In this document: in pieces, positions 22,121 through 31,891 of the stretch
Position numbering within the stretch: position 1 is the first letter of the stretch
How the letters are laid out: every line of letters begins with the position of its first letter
From: Qiania dongpingensis
GTDB taxonomy: Bacteria; Bacillota; Clostridia; Lachnospirales; Lachnospiraceae
Reading direction: 5' to 3'
NCBI RefSeq assembly: GCF_014337195.1
Contig: NZ_CP060634.1
Span: 1,302,001 to 1,366,000 of the forward strand
Length of the DNA stretch: 64,000 bases
The notes under the pieces: model-generated
Database searches by the model: none
What the model saw: only the letters and a program-made list of their open reading frames with translations
What the model was told of the DNA's origin: nothing
Translations under genes and position numbers: made by a program

Positions 22121-22188
22121 AAATATCTTTTCCCCTTTATCCTTGTTCCTTCATATTGTCAGCGTTTAAACCGGGCAAACGGCCGGTT

Positions 22189-23040
22189 TCAGAAGCTTCT
22201 TCCTCCTCCCCCGTGGCTGTGGCCGCCGCTGCTGGTATGAGATGAGCTGTATCCTCCCCCTGAGGAATGGCTATCATCGCTACGTGGAATATGCCTGGTC
22301 ACCACCGTTGTGTGAGTGAAATGATCGCTTCGTTCTCGGAATCCAAGCTGTCCGTCCTTCAAATAGGTCCCGCTCCCAACACTCATCTTCGTTTTCCGGT
22401 TGTGGGCTATGCACATCACGATAATGCCCGAAAGGACAAAAGCCACCACAAGATGGAGAAGGATTCTGGAAGGTGCGAATACCTTCTGCCACCCGGTGAG
22501 TTCTGTGGAGACAAACCGGTCTGAATCCGCATCATAATATCCGTTCTGCGCCTCGTCTCCTCCGGTCAGACGCCTTCCTGCATCCTCAATGAAGGTCCGG
22601 CACACCCCCATATAATCCTTATCCTTCATCAAAGGAATAAGAGCATCCAGCGTACTGTCTATTTCCGCATCCGTATAATTTTGTATGGCGGTCCCTGCCG
22701 TACTGATATAGACCTCTCTTCCGTCCATGTCTAAAAGCAGCAGCACACCGGATCCATTTTCTTTCTCATATCCGAATTTATGAGTATCATAAAAGTCATC
22801 CGCATAGCGTCTTGCACTTTTCCCCTCATTGTCATCTGTCGTCACAATAACGAAGTCCTGTTCCGTCTCCTGGGCTTTTTTCACAAGAAGCTCTTGAAGC
22901 TGCGCTTCCTCCTGATCGGATAAAAGCCCGGCTCCATCGTATACCTTCTGCTCTTCGCTGTCAAAGCCGCATAGGCTGAAAAATACGAGAAGGAGCAGGA
23001 TACACAGCATACTTTTTCCAAATAATCTTTTTCTTTTCAT
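22189..23040 (-). CDS. TPM-domain membrane protein (copy 1)
   Basis: 283 aa. Signal/anchor (MLCILLLLVFFSLCGFDS), TPM domain (VYDGAGLLSDQEEAQLQELL; GVLLLLDMDGREVYISTAG), a second helix (~190-212), and a Ser/Gly/His-rich tail ending GGGGRSF. Start ATG 23040 overlaps the preceding stop as ATGA. The upstream open frame to 23103 lies inside the zinc-ribbon gene and is rejected. Unlike copy 2 it has a short Gly/Ser/His tail and no D/E/K/R arm. Confidence 0.87.
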   Translation of the reverse strand: MKRKRLFGKSMLCILLLLVFFSLCGFDSEEQKVYDGAGLLSDQEEAQLQELLVKKAQETEQDFVIVTTDDNEGKSARRYADDFYDTHKFGYEKENGSGVLLLLDMDGREVYISTAGTAIQNYTDAEIDSTLDALIPLMKDKDYMGVCRTFIEDAGRRLTGGDEAQNGYYDADSDRFVSTELTGWQKVFAPSRILLHLVVAFVLSGIIVMCIAHNRKTKMSVGSGTYLKDGQLGFRERSDHFTHTTVVTRHIPRSDDSHSSGGGYSSSHTSSGGHSHGGGGRSF

Positions 23041-24146
23041 CCAAACAGCCCTCCAAGCACCGTAAGAAGCGCAAAAATACCAACGGTCATCCCTGCCATC
23101 CATCCGGCGATCTTTCCTCTGCAGATTGGCAGGGCTCCCACAAGCTTTCCGCTCTGCCCGTTGAGAGTGAAAGAATAATCCTTCCCATTATACCGGTAGT
23201 TAAGCATCCAGACCGGCAGCATGACATATTCTGCCTTCGTCTCGTCAATGCGGAGCTTCTGTTCCGTCACACTGACCCCGCTGTAACCGGTGATGGTGTT
23301 CCTGGCCGCCTTCAGTGCGTATTCCCGAATCCTATGCTTCCCTCGCCCTTCCATGTCTTTATCCGTATAGGAATAGACCTCCGCCAAATATCCTGACAGA
23401 TATGGCATCTCAAAAGGCTTAAGCTCCTGGTAATTAAAAGGCTCCAGCAGATCCATGGTCGAATCATCCATTTTGGCGGACGCATCCAGCGGAAGGCGTT
23501 CATATTTTGCATCCACATCCCGCGTCACGTTGAAATGATCCGTATATATGTACTCCGTATCCCCGCTCCTGGTGGTCCTAGTCCTGGTGCAGTGGGCTCT
23601 CAGTTTGACGTTGGCATCATAGTCCACCAGCCAGTAAGGTACATAGATTCCCGTGATCTTATCGATCGTGCTCTGGCTGGTGAAGCTCTTAGGTGTGAAC
23701 AAGCCCTTTTTCGTCCAGGCCTTGAATTTTTCCACCGCCTGCTCTCTGGTAATGCGGAAGGGCAGCACCTCGACAGGCCTTTTGGCTCCGTCCATCCGCT
23801 CTTCAATAAGGGCCGGACTTCCGCAGAAACTGCATATGGCGGCCGCCGTGGTATCATCGGTGATCACTTCCGCGCCGCAGGAAGAACAGTGATATTTTTT
23901 CACATCCATGGTCGGTCCGTCTTCCATAGACACATGGCTGCCTTCTTCCTCTGTCTCCACAGGACCAGCCGCTTTATGCAGATTTTTCTCTTCTTCCGTT
24001 TCTTCCCTCATAGACGGCGCGCCATATTTGTCTTCATATTCTTTCACCGTCATCGCCATCTGGCAATGGTCGCAGGAAAGCTTCTGACTTTCCGGATCAA
24101 ATACCATAGGGGCCCCGCAGCCGGGACATTTATAAGTCACTACCAT
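23037..24146 (-). CDS. double zinc-ribbon membrane-anchored protein (copy 1)
   Basis: 369 aa. Same architecture as copy 2: CPGC...CDHC near the N-terminus, CSSC...CSFC near residues 87-108, LPFRITREQAVEKFKAWTKKGLF, GIYVPYWLVDYDA, and a C-terminal helix (WMAGMTVGIFALLTVLGGLF). AAAAGGAG lies before ATG 24146. First gene of a four-gene unit zinc ribbon-TPM-zinc ribbon-TPM that arose by duplication of a gene pair. Confidence 0.87.
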   Translation of the reverse strand: MVVTYKCPGCGAPMVFDPESQKLSCDHCQMAMTVKEYEDKYGAPSMREETEEEKNLHKAAGPVETEEEGSHVSMEDGPTMDVKKYHCSSCGAEVITDDTTAAAICSFCGSPALIEERMDGAKRPVEVLPFRITREQAVEKFKAWTKKGLFTPKSFTSQSTIDKITGIYVPYWLVDYDANVKLRAHCTRTRTTRSGDTEYIYTDHFNVTRDVDAKYERLPLDASAKMDDSTMDLLEPFNYQELKPFEMPYLSGYLAEVYSYTDKDMEGRGKHRIREYALKAARNTITGYSGVSVTEQKLRIDETKAEYVMLPVWMLNYRYNGKDYSFTLNGQSGKLVGALPICRGKIAGWMAGMTVGIFALLTVLGGLFG

Positions 24147-24177
24147 GTTGTTCTCCTTTTAAAATCATTCTACTTTC

Positions 24178-24206
24178 ATTTTAACAAAGCCGCTGTCAGA
24201 TGTCCA
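24178..24206 (-). promoter_or_regulatory. promoter of the zinc-ribbon/TPM operon
   Basis: TGGACA, 17-nt spacer, TAAAAT on the minus strand, 32 bp before ATG 24146. The rest of the 24147-24517 gap is AT-rich and holds only the glnN terminators. Confidence 0.6.
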
Positions 24207-24435
24207 TAACTTCCGACCGTTCATATTTTGTTCAAATATCATTCAAAATCTTTTTACATGAGCAACACGATTTCTTCACGATTACCACATATACTATAAT
24301 CATAAGAAAGAGATAAAACAAAACGGTTCACAAAAGACATTTTCCAATATTCGGAGCAAAAGCCAATGCTAATGCCTCAATATTTTTTTCATAACATGAG
24401 CTGTCTTCAGCTCTCCTCCCTTTTTACTACTATAT

Positions 24436-24508
24436 AAAAAACCCCTGTTCCTCGTCAAAACAGGGGTTTTTTATTGGAAAAACCGCGGCTCTGGGAGCCG
24501 CGGTTTTT
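24436..24508 (-). terminator. two tandem terminators after glnN
   Basis: Proximal hairpin AAAAACCGCGGCT / AGCCGCGGTTTTT (24478-24508) and distal hairpin AAAAAACCCCTG / CAGGGGTTTTTT (24436-24472). Both have A-runs and T-runs, so both could work in either direction. Confidence 0.92.
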
Positions 24509-24517
24509 ATCGTCTCA

Positions 24518-26638
24518 TCAAACCTCAAAGGTCAGATCGCCATAGGAAGGAATCGGCCAGATTTCCTTATCCACGATCATCTCCAGCTTGTCGAGAGGCG
24601 CCCTCAAGGCTGTCATTGCAGGCATCACCTTGTCATGATATGATTTCGCCTGTGCTTCTACATTCTCAATGGCCGCGGACTCCGCCGTCACTTCTTTTAA
24701 TTTCTTAAAAGCCTTCTGAGATTCCGCAAGAAGAGAGGAGGTCTCTATCAAAAGTTCCTTCTGAACACTGACATCCGCTTCCGGGCAGGCCTCGGAAACG
24801 GCGCTCAAAGAAGCCGCCAGCTCCGTCGTATATGTGATAACAGCGGGAATCAGCTGCTTTCCGGCCATATCTGCCATGGTCAGCGCCTCGATATTGATTG
24901 CCTTCGCATAAGTCTCATAAAGGATCTCCGCCCTGGACTCCAGCTCCGCTTTCGTAAAGATATGGAATTTCTCGAAAAGCTTCACCGCCTTGTCTGTGGT
25001 CAGGCTCGGTACAGAATCCACCATGGATTTGATATTTGGAAGCCCTCTTCTTTCTGCCTCGGTCACCCATTCTTCCGAATAGCCGTTTCCGTTAAAAATA
25101 ATCCTCTGATGCTCCGTCAGATATTCCTTGATCAGATCATGGACCGCCATATCGAAGTCATCCGCTTTCTCCAGAATATCCGCCGCCTCACAGAATGCCT
25201 CCGCTACAATCGCGTTCAGCGTTGTATTGGGACTCGCGATGGAATCTGATGATCCGACCATGCGGAACTCAAATTTATTGCCGGTAAAAGCAAAGGGAGA
25301 AGTCCTGTTCCGGTCGGTAGCGTCCTTCGCGAGATCGGGCAGAGTACTCACACCGGTGTATAATCTTCCGCCTTCCTTACAGGAAGCGGCCTCGCCCGTT
25401 TCAATCAGCTGCTTGACCACGTCCTCCAGCTGCTCTCCAAGGAACATGGAAATAATCGCCGGCGGAGCCTCATTGGCGCCCAGCCTGTGATCGTTCCCTA
25501 CATTGGCCGCGGATTGTCGCAGCAAATCCGCGTGGATGTCCACACCCTTAATAATGCAGGCCAGAACCAGAAGAAACTGGATATTCTGGTTCGGCGTTTC
25601 GCCGGGATCCAGCATATTCACGCCGTTGTCTGTGCAGATGGACCAGTTGTCATGCTTGCCGGAGCCATTCACGCCGGCAAAGGGCTTCTCATGGAGAAGG
25701 CAGGCGAGCCCGTGGCGCTGAGCCACTTTTTTCATGGTTTCCATGACCAGCTGGTTGTGGTCGACGGCAATATTGGCATTATTAAAGATAGGAGCCAGCT
25801 CATGCTGCGCGGGAGCCACCTCATTGTGCTGTGTCTTGGCAGAAATCCCCAATTTCCACAATTCTACATTTAAGTCCTTCATAAAGGAACCGATACGCTC
25901 TTTGATGACGCCGAAATAATGGTCGTCCATTTCCTGTCCCTTGGGAGCCGGAGCGCCGAACAGCGTCCTTCCCGCATAGATCAGGTCTTTCCTCTGCAGA
26001 TACAGTCCCCGGTCCACCAGGAAATATTCCTGCTCCGGTCCGACCGAAGCAGTCACCTTGGTCGCCTCTGTATTTCCAAAAAGTCTGGCGATACGAAGTG
26101 CCTGTTCGCTGAGCGCCTCCAATGAACGCAGCAGCGGAGTCTTTTTGTCCAGTGCCTCGCCTTTATAGGAACAGAAAGCCGTGGGGATGCAAAGAATCGC
26201 TCCCGTCGCGTCTTCTTTTAAAAATGCGGGAGAAGTACAGTCCCATGCCGTATAGCCTCTGGCTTCAAATGTGGCGCGGAGCCCGCCGGAAGGGAAGGAG
26301 GAGGCGTCAGGCTCGCCCTTGATCAGTTCTTTTCCGGAAAACTCCATCAGCATGTGGCCTTCTTCGTCCGGATTCATGATAAAAGAATCGTGCTTTTCTG
26401 CGGTGATGCCGGTCAGCGGCTGGAACCAATGGGTGTAATGGGTCGCTCCGTGTTCCACAGCCCAGTCCTTCATGGCCTTCGCCACCACATCAGCCGTCGC
26501 CAGAGACATCTCGCCGCCATGATCGATGATATTCTTCACTTCCGCATAAATCTTTTTCGGCAGACGCTCTTTCATCTTGCCAAGAGTGAACACATTCTCA
26601 CCGAAAATCTTTTCGACGTTCACAAATTTCTCGCACAT
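24518..26638 (-). CDS. glnN: glutamine synthetase type III
   Basis: 706 aa, the long GSIII form, ammonia assimilation. Start ATG 26638 ([20 protein letters not shown]) with GGAGGA upstream; the longer opening to 26719 runs through the leader RNA. Contains [50 protein letters not shown] and [18 protein letters not shown], all typical of GSIII. The leader carries an attenuator-like pair of hairpins (see 26681-26752). No other nitrogen genes are nearby. Confidence 0.97.
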   Translation of the reverse strand: MCEKFVNVEKIFGENVFTLGKMKERLPKKIYAEVKNIIDHGGEMSLATADVVAKAMKDWAVEHGATHYTHWFQPLTGITAEKHDSFIMNPDEEGHMLMEFSGKELIKGEPDASSFPSGGLRATFEARGYTAWDCTSPAFLKEDATGAILCIPTAFCSYKGEALDKKTPLLRSLEALSEQALRIARLFGNTEATKVTASVGPEQEYFLVDRGLYLQRKDLIYAGRTLFGAPAPKGQEMDDHYFGVIKERIGSFMKDLNVELWKLGISAKTQHNEVAPAQHELAPIFNNANIAVDHNQLVMETMKKVAQRHGLACLLHEKPFAGVNGSGKHDNWSICTDNGVNMLDPGETPNQNIQFLLVLACIIKGVDIHADLLRQSAANVGNDHRLGANEAPPAIISMFLGEQLEDVVKQLIETGEAASCKEGGRLYTGVSTLPDLAKDATDRNRTSPFAFTGNKFEFRMVGSSDSIASPNTTLNAIVAEAFCEAADILEKADDFDMAVHDLIKEYLTEHQRIIFNGNGYSEEWVTEAERRGLPNIKSMVDSVPSLTTDKAVKLFEKFHIFTKAELESRAEILYETYAKAINIEALTMADMAGKQLIPAVITYTTELAASLSAVSEACPEADVSVQKELLIETSSLLAESQKAFKKLKEVTAESAAIENVEAQAKSYHDKVMPAMTALRAPLDKLEMIVDKEIWPIPSYGDLTFEV

Positions 26639-26680
26639 AGATATTTCCTCCATCCTGCTTTTTCTGTCCTCGGGCCTGAC

Positions 26681-26752
26681 AAAAAAGAAAAGACGCCCTT
26701 GTGGAACGCCTTCGTTCAATCGTCAAACCATATTACTGGAGTTCTGGCTCCA
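26681..26752 (-). promoter_or_regulatory. glnN leader: two hexaloop hairpins and attenuator
   Basis: On the minus strand: hairpin 1 TGGAG-CCAGAA-CTCCA (26737-26752), hairpin 2 GAAC-GAAGGC-GTTC (26704-26717), and a competing terminator-type stem AAGGCG / CGTCTT followed by TTTTCTTTTTT (26681-26712). The 3' arm of hairpin 2 overlaps the terminator stem. This is the layout of ANTAR-protein antitermination targets, but the loop bases match that motif only in part. Confidence 0.5.
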
Positions 26753-26757
26753 TCTGC

Positions 26758-26785
26758 ATTATACGATACCTCATTTTATTCAGAA
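26758..26785 (-). promoter_or_regulatory. promoter of glnN
   Basis: Perfect TATAAT (26758-26763) with a weak -35 TTCTGA at 16 nt spacing. A better-looking TTGCAA lies 22 nt away, too far. Confidence 0.55.
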
Positions 26786-26822
26786 TTGCAAGCACTTTTT
26801 TCAGTACGCAGGGCCCCCTCAC

Positions 26823-27605
26823 TTAAGATTCTAAACGTTTGGCCTGTACGATCAACCTGTCCACGTTATGGTTCACACAAGTGGAAAGGGTGATGATCTT
26901 ATCCTCCGCACTCACCGTAACTCCCGTTTTATGAATGGAACGGCTCTGCATTTTCTGAATATAATTCATAAAATCCGCGTCATCTGCAAAGCCTATGGTA
27001 TAGGTATCGCTGTCCGGAGAGACAGTGCATACGGAAAACACTTCGTAGGTATAATGGCCTGTCGACGTGTATACCTCAAAACGCCTGTGATCATCAAAAA
27101 ATTCATCCTCCCGGTATTTTTTCAGATTGGCAAACATGGAGCCATTTTTCATATTGTGTCCGTAGACGATGACATTTTTCCCCTCCATCCTGTCCTGGAT
27201 CCCGCTGTCCACAAACAGGGCGCCCGACGCATTCTCTTCCCGTTCAAAGGTATGGGTCAGATAATAGTCATTGTCCTCACACTGGACAATGGGATAATTG
27301 ATATTGGTATCCTCTATGGTTATCCAGCCTATATAGTCCTCATTTTCCTTTATCATGGCATTATAGAGGTCCATCCAGGGACCGGCCGCACTTTCATTGT
27401 TCTCCCCGCTCTCCGCTTCTTCCGTTTCTTCCGCGGAAACCAGGATTTTCTCCGCCTTGCCTGCCAGGCCCTTATATTCATCGGATCCTTTTTTATATTC
27501 CATATAGATCATGAACAACTGGTACGCTGAAACGGCAAAAACCACCAATGCCGCCGCAAAAATAATGCTCCTTATGAGATTTCCTCTTTTTTTCTTTTTG
27601 TCCAT
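26823..27605 (-). CDS. srtB: class B sortase
   Basis: 260 aa membrane transpeptidase that attaches surface proteins to peptidoglycan. N-terminal helix (residues ~10-32), acidic linker, then the sortase fold: NINYPIVQCEDNDYYLTHTF, catalytic His in VIVYGHNMKNGSMF, catalytic Cys in ITLSTC and Arg in VDRLIVQAKR. No sorting-signal substrate or pilin gene is adjacent, so it probably serves substrates encoded elsewhere. Confidence 0.93.
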   Translation of the reverse strand: MDKKKKRGNLIRSIIFAAALVVFAVSAYQLFMIYMEYKKGSDEYKGLAGKAEKILVSAEETEEAESGENNESAAGPWMDLYNAMIKENEDYIGWITIEDTNINYPIVQCEDNDYYLTHTFEREENASGALFVDSGIQDRMEGKNVIVYGHNMKNGSMFANLKKYREDEFFDDHRRFEVYTSTGHYTYEVFSVCTVSPDSDTYTIGFADDADFMNYIQKMQSRSIHKTGVTVSAEDKIITLSTCVNHNVDRLIVQAKRLES

Positions 27606-27641
27606 GGTTTTATCCTCCGCGTTTCACTATGTGTCTCTTCT

Positions 27642-27671
27642 ATTATAGAAGAACCGCCTCCTCTTTGGCAA
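27642..27671 (-). promoter_or_regulatory. promoter of the sortase gene
   Basis: TTGCCA, 18-nt spacer, TATAAT on the minus strand. Confidence 0.6.
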
Positions 27672-27692
27672 GCTTCTTAACGAGCTATTTAC

Positions 27693-27721
27693 TTGATATT
27701 TTTGCCAATATCATCTATGAT
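27693..27721 (+). promoter_or_regulatory. promoter of GNAT-MATE genes
   Basis: TTGATA, 17-nt spacer, TATGAT on the plus strand, about 54 bp before ATG 27775. Confidence 0.7.
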
Positions 27722-27774
27722 AGAAGGGGATTTTTTATCCGGACGGACAATTATTTTCCCAGAAAGGAATTTTT

Positions 27775-28233
27775 ATGATTATACGAAATATGATATCTTC
27801 TGACAAAGACGTATTCCTGGACATGTCCCAGGATTTTTACAATTCAGAAGCTACTTTACATGGCTTTCAAAAAAAACTTCAGGCACAGAACCTGGACGCA
27901 TTCTTGGACGGCTCTCCTTATGTGCGCTGTCTGATGCTCGAATCAGAGTCGCCTTCCGGCAACGCTCCAGTCGGCTATGCGCTGGTCGCCCACTCCTGGA
28001 GTACGGAAGCCGGAGGCCCCATGATCATCCTGGAAGAATTATACTTTATCCCGGATGCCCGGGGAAAAGGCGGCGCCAAGTTTTTTTTCCAGTGGTTCTT
28101 TGAGGAATATGAGGGCAGGGCTGCCGGTTTCCGTTTGGAGGTTGCTCCGGACAATGCTTATGTCATGGATATTTACCGAAAATATGGCTATGAAAATCTG
28201 GACTATATCCAGATGATAAAAATAAACCAGTGA
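27775..28233 (+). CDS. GNAT family N-acetyltransferase
   Basis: 152 aa. One GNAT domain with the acetyl-CoA loop LYFIPDARGKGGAKFFFQWF and the C-terminal VMDIYRKYGYENLDYIQM. A strong AGAAAGGA precedes the ATG. The acceptor is unknown. It is 18 bp upstream of the MATE gene and probably co-transcribed. Confidence 0.88.
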   Translation: MIIRNMISSDKDVFLDMSQDFYNSEATLHGFQKKLQAQNLDAFLDGSPYVRCLMLESESPSGNAPVGYALVAHSWSTEAGGPMIILEELYFIPDARGKGGAKFFFQWFFEEYEGRAAGFRLEVAPDNAYVMDIYRKYGYENLDYIQMIKINQ

Positions 28234-28251
28234 AGAAAGAAGGCGACTTAC

Positions 28252-29637
28252 GTGTCCGATCGATCCGTTTCGAAAAACAGCCCGCTGGAGACGGCGCCCC
28301 TCGGAAAACTTCTGTTTTCTCTGGCCCTTCCTACCGTGTTCGCCCAGATCGTGAATCTTCTATATAATATGGTAGACCGGATTTTTGTGGGACGGATACC
28401 GGGCACCGGTTCTTTGGCCCTGGCAGGTTTGGGGGTCTCCTTCCCCATCATCATATTGATCTCCGCTTTTGCCGCCCTCATTGGTATGGGAGGCGCGCCC
28501 CGGGCCGCCATCATGATGGGGCAGAAGAATAAAGACGGAGCCGAACGGATACTGGGAAATTCTGTCTGTTTCCTTCTCATCCTCTCGGTCGCCCTGACTG
28601 TGATATTCATGGCTGCCAAAGAGCCTATTCTTCTGGCCTTCGGAGCCAGCCTGGACACGCTTCCTTACGCGGACCGGTATTTGACCATCTATTTATGCGG
28701 GACCATCTTTGTACAGTTTTCCTTGGGCCTCAATCAGTTCATCTCCACTCAGGGTTTTGCAAAGACCAGTATGATCACAGTCCTCATAGGAGCTGTCTTA
28801 AATATCATTCTGGACCCAATCTTCATCTATGGCCTCCAGATGGGCGTCAGCGGGGCCGCCCTCGCCACCATCATAAGCCAGGGAGTATCCGCAGTCTGGG
28901 TCACCGTATTTCTGATGAGCAAACATTCTTTTTTAAAAATACGTCCTCAAAACCTCCGGCTTCGTGCAAGCATCCTCCTGCCGGTCCTCGCCCTCGGACT
29001 GTCTCCTTTCATCATGCAGGCGACGGAATGTCTAGTACAGCTCACGTTCAACCGGGGAATGCAGACTTACGGAAACGATAACTATGTCGGAGCGGTGACC
29101 ATCCTTTTCAGTCTGTGTCAAATGTTGTCTTTTCCATTACATGGACTGACGCAGGGCGCGCAGCCTATTATCAGCTACAACTTCGGGGCCGGCAATGTGG
29201 AACGGGTGAGAAAGACCTTCCGCATGACTTTTATCACCTCGCTCCTCTATTCTCTGATTGGCGCAGGCTCCCTGATCATTTTTCCGGAATTTTTTGTGCG
29301 TCTCTTCAGCAATGACCCGGAGATCATCCGCATAGGCAGTTTCGGCCTTAGGATTTATATTGCAGGTATGACTATTTTCGGTGCGCAGACCGCCTGCCAG
29401 CAGACTTTTCTGGCGTTGGGACAGGCTAAGATATCTCTATTCCTGTCACTGCTGAGAAAAGTGATCCTGCTGATACCCCTGGCCCTCCTTCTGCCGAAGA
29501 TTGGCGGACTCGGCACACTGGGGCTGTATCTGGCAGAACCGATTTCCGATGTAATAGCCGTTATCACCACCACCACTTTGTTCCTATTGAATTTTAATAA
29601 AATCATGGCACATGCAGGAAAGCAAGAAAAGGAGTAG
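28252..29637 (+). CDS. MATE family efflux transporter
   Basis: 461 aa, 12 predicted membrane helices, Na+ or H+ coupled export of cationic or drug-like compounds. GTG start at 28252 (encoding MSDRSVSKNSPLETAPLG). Typical MATE motifs: LPTVFAQIVNLLYNMVDRIF, GLGVSFPIIILI and GAQPIISYNFGAGN. Ends 7 bp before the pyruvate kinase ATG. Substrate unknown. Confidence 0.93.
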   Translation: MSDRSVSKNSPLETAPLGKLLFSLALPTVFAQIVNLLYNMVDRIFVGRIPGTGSLALAGLGVSFPIIILISAFAALIGMGGAPRAAIMMGQKNKDGAERILGNSVCFLLILSVALTVIFMAAKEPILLAFGASLDTLPYADRYLTIYLCGTIFVQFSLGLNQFISTQGFAKTSMITVLIGAVLNIILDPIFIYGLQMGVSGAALATIISQGVSAVWVTVFLMSKHSFLKIRPQNLRLRASILLPVLALGLSPFIMQATECLVQLTFNRGMQTYGNDNYVGAVTILFSLCQMLSFPLHGLTQGAQPIISYNFGAGNVERVRKTFRMTFITSLLYSLIGAGSLIIFPEFFVRLFSNDPEIIRIGSFGLRIYIAGMTIFGAQTACQQTFLALGQAKISLFLSLLRKVILLIPLALLLPKIGGLGTLGLYLAEPISDVIAVITTTTLFLLNFNKIMAHAGKQEKE

Positions 29638-29644
29638 ACAATTT

Positions 29645-31063
29645 ATGAGAAAGACCAAGATCATCTGCACTATGGGGCCTGCCGTGGATACCGACGAGGC
29701 TATCCGCTCACTTATAAGCAATGGAATGGACTGCGCGAGGTTCAATTTCTCCCATGGTTCCCATGAAGAACAAAAGACCCGGATGGATCGGGTAAAGCGT
29801 GTGAGCGCCGAGCTGGGCCGCCCCGTCGCCCTGCTTCTGGATACCAAGGGACCTGAAATAAGGCTCCGGGATTTTGAAGAGGGTTCTGTCATCCTGAAAC
29901 CCGGACAGGCCTTTACCTTAAGCGCCTCTGACGAGCCTGGAACAGAAGAAGGCATCGGTCTCACCTTCTGCGGGCTCTCCTCCTGCGTGAGCATAGGTAC
30001 AAGAATCCTGATCGATGACGGCAAAATCGCCATGTTTGTCGAAAAGATCGACGGAACCTCTGTCATATGCCGTGTCATCAACGGAGGCAAGATCAGCAAC
30101 CACAAAAGCATTAATATCCCAAACCTGGATATTCCTATGCCTTACATCAGCGAAGCAGACAGGAGCGATATTCTCTTCGGCATCTCTCAGGATGTGGATT
30201 TCGTAGCCGCCTCTTTCACAAGGACCGCAGATGACATCCGGAAGCTCCGAAAGCTTTTGGACGACAACGGAGGAAAACGTATTCAGATCATCGCAAAAAT
30301 AGAAAACACTCAGGGGATTGAAAATCTGGATGAAATCCTCAAACTCAGCGACGGCGTCATGGTGGCCAGAGGAGACCTGGGCGTGGAGATTCCGTTCCGA
30401 GAGCTGCCGGGTATCCAGAAAACCATCATCAAAAAATGTTATCGGGCCGGCAAGCACGTAGTGACCGCCACCCAGATGCTGGAATCCATGACCTACAGCC
30501 CGCGCCCCACCAGAGCTGAGGTATCGGATGTAGCCAACGCCATTTACGACGGTACCTCCGCCATCATGCTGTCCGGCGAGACGGCCGCCGGAGATTACCC
30601 GACCGAAGCAGTCCGTACCATGGCCGATATCGCGGAAGCGACAGAAAAAGATATCAATTATAAAAAACGATTCTCAGAGCTTCACGATTCCCTATGTCTG
30701 GAGCGGATTCCCGCGGTAGCAGTCGGCATCTCCGCGATCACATCCGCAAATTATCTGGATGCCAAGGCCATCGTCGCGGTGACCAGAACCGGCCGCAGCG
30801 CCCGTATGATAGCCGATTACCGGCCTGCCGCCCCGATCATCGCTCCAACCGTGGACAGAAAAGCTCTGCGCCAGCTAAGTCTCGCCTGGGGAGTTTATCC
30901 CTTCCAGGCGGAGGAGCAGTCCAGCGCCGACAGCCTGTTCCGCCATGCTGAGGATATCGCCCTCCGTTCCGGCATCGTAGAGGAAGGAGATACCATCGTG
31001 ATCTCAGGAGGCCCTCACGAAAAGAACAGCGCCATCGACATGATGAGAATCAGCAAGCTATAA
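29645..31063 (+). CDS. pyk: pyruvate kinase
   Basis: 472 aa. Start ATG 29645 (MRKTKIICTMGPAVDTDEAI) with AAGGAG upstream. Active-site segments: ARFNFSHGSHEEQ, ALLLDTKGPEIRL, IIAKIENTQGIEN, VMVARGDLGVEIPF and MLESMTYSPRPTRAEVSDVANA. The length lacks the extra C-terminal PEP-mobile domain of many Bacillus and clostridial enzymes. Overlaps the convergent sfsA stop by 6 bp. Confidence 0.97.
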   Translation: MRKTKIICTMGPAVDTDEAIRSLISNGMDCARFNFSHGSHEEQKTRMDRVKRVSAELGRPVALLLDTKGPEIRLRDFEEGSVILKPGQAFTLSASDEPGTEEGIGLTFCGLSSCVSIGTRILIDDGKIAMFVEKIDGTSVICRVINGGKISNHKSINIPNLDIPMPYISEADRSDILFGISQDVDFVAASFTRTADDIRKLRKLLDDNGGKRIQIIAKIENTQGIENLDEILKLSDGVMVARGDLGVEIPFRELPGIQKTIIKKCYRAGKHVVTATQMLESMTYSPRPTRAEVSDVANAIYDGTSAIMLSGETAAGDYPTEAVRTMADIAEATEKDINYKKRFSELHDSLCLERIPAVAVGISAITSANYLDAKAIVAVTRTGRSARMIADYRPAAPIIAPTVDRKALRQLSLAWGVYPFQAEEQSSADSLFRHAEDIALRSGIVEEGDTIVISGGPHEKNSAIDMMRISKL

Positions 31064-31765
31064 GCTCAAACGTATTTTTATCGGTTTCCCGATGGTCATG
31101 CTGTCCTCTGTGACCAGGCAATCATAAGCAAGGATATGGACACCCATCCCTGCGGCGGCCCTAAGGGCCTCGCCAAATGCAGGATGGGGGTTCTCATTTG
31201 GTTCAAAGAGCCGGACGCCTTTCATCTGAATCACAAAAAGCAGGTATGCTTCATAACCTGCTTCCCGGCAGGCTGCCAGCTCTTCCACATGCTTCAGTCC
31301 TCTCAGAGTTGGCGCATCGGGAAAACGCGCGATCCCTCCCTCCTCCAGAGTGACCCCCTTTACTTCCATAAAAATCCGTTTTCCATCCGCTTCTATATAG
31401 AGATCAAACCTGGAATTTCCAAACCTTGTCTCCCTCTTCACCAACGAAACATCTTTAAAAAGACCGTCCGCTCCGCTCTTCACCCACTCCTCTGCCGCCT
31501 GATTGGGAGCCTGTGAATCCAAATTAACCAATATCTTTTTTCCATTTTCCAGCGTTTTTTCTGCCAGAATCAGGGAATATCGAGTCTTCCGGGCCGGATC
31601 ATCCCGATGCTGCACCCATATGGGTACACCAGGGTATAAAAGCTCTTTCAGCCGTCCGGTGTTCTTTACATGGCATATTTCCTCTTTCCCTTTTATCTCT
31701 GCCTTCGCCACAAACCGATTGGGACGGCTTATAAAAATGCCTGGCATCATATTCTCATATTTCAT
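31058..31765 (-). CDS. sfsA: SfsA family protein
   Basis: 235 aa. Start ATG 31765 (MKYENMMPGIFISRPNRFVA) with GAAGGAA upstream; the frame above it contains the aldolase terminator, which supports this start. Family motifs: CHVKNTGRLKELLYPG, FGNSRFDLYIE, and the nuclease-like IFMEVKGVTLEEGGIARFPDAPT. Linked to sugar fermentation in E. coli and proposed to be a nucleic-acid nuclease; the exact role is unsettled. Confidence 0.93.
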   Translation of the reverse strand: MKYENMMPGIFISRPNRFVAKAEIKGKEEICHVKNTGRLKELLYPGVPIWVQHRDDPARKTRYSLILAEKTLENGKKILVNLDSQAPNQAAEEWVKSGADGLFKDVSLVKRETRFGNSRFDLYIEADGKRIFMEVKGVTLEEGGIARFPDAPTLRGLKHVEELAACREAGYEAYLLFVIQMKGVRLFEPNENPHPAFGEALRAAAGMGVHILAYDCLVTEDSMTIGKPIKIRLSL

Positions 31766-31804
31766 GTTTCCTTCTCTCCTCAGCAAGGCCGTTTCCCGCA
31801 GATG

Positions 31805-31840
31805 CAAAAACACCCTTGCGAGAAAGTCCCGCAGGGGTGC
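31805..31840 (-). terminator. terminator of the class II aldolase gene
   Basis: 10-bp stem CACCCTTGCG / CGCAGGGGTG (one G-U) followed on the minus strand by TTTTTG. Confidence 0.8.
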
Positions 31841-31891
31841 ATATTACGCAATGATTAAAACAGTTTAAAGTCTAAAAACCGACTTTCCCGA

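Noticed and set aside
26764..26791. TTGCAA as -35 of glnN
   Set aside because: 22-nt spacing to TATAAT is too long; the weaker TTCTGA at 16 nt is preferred.
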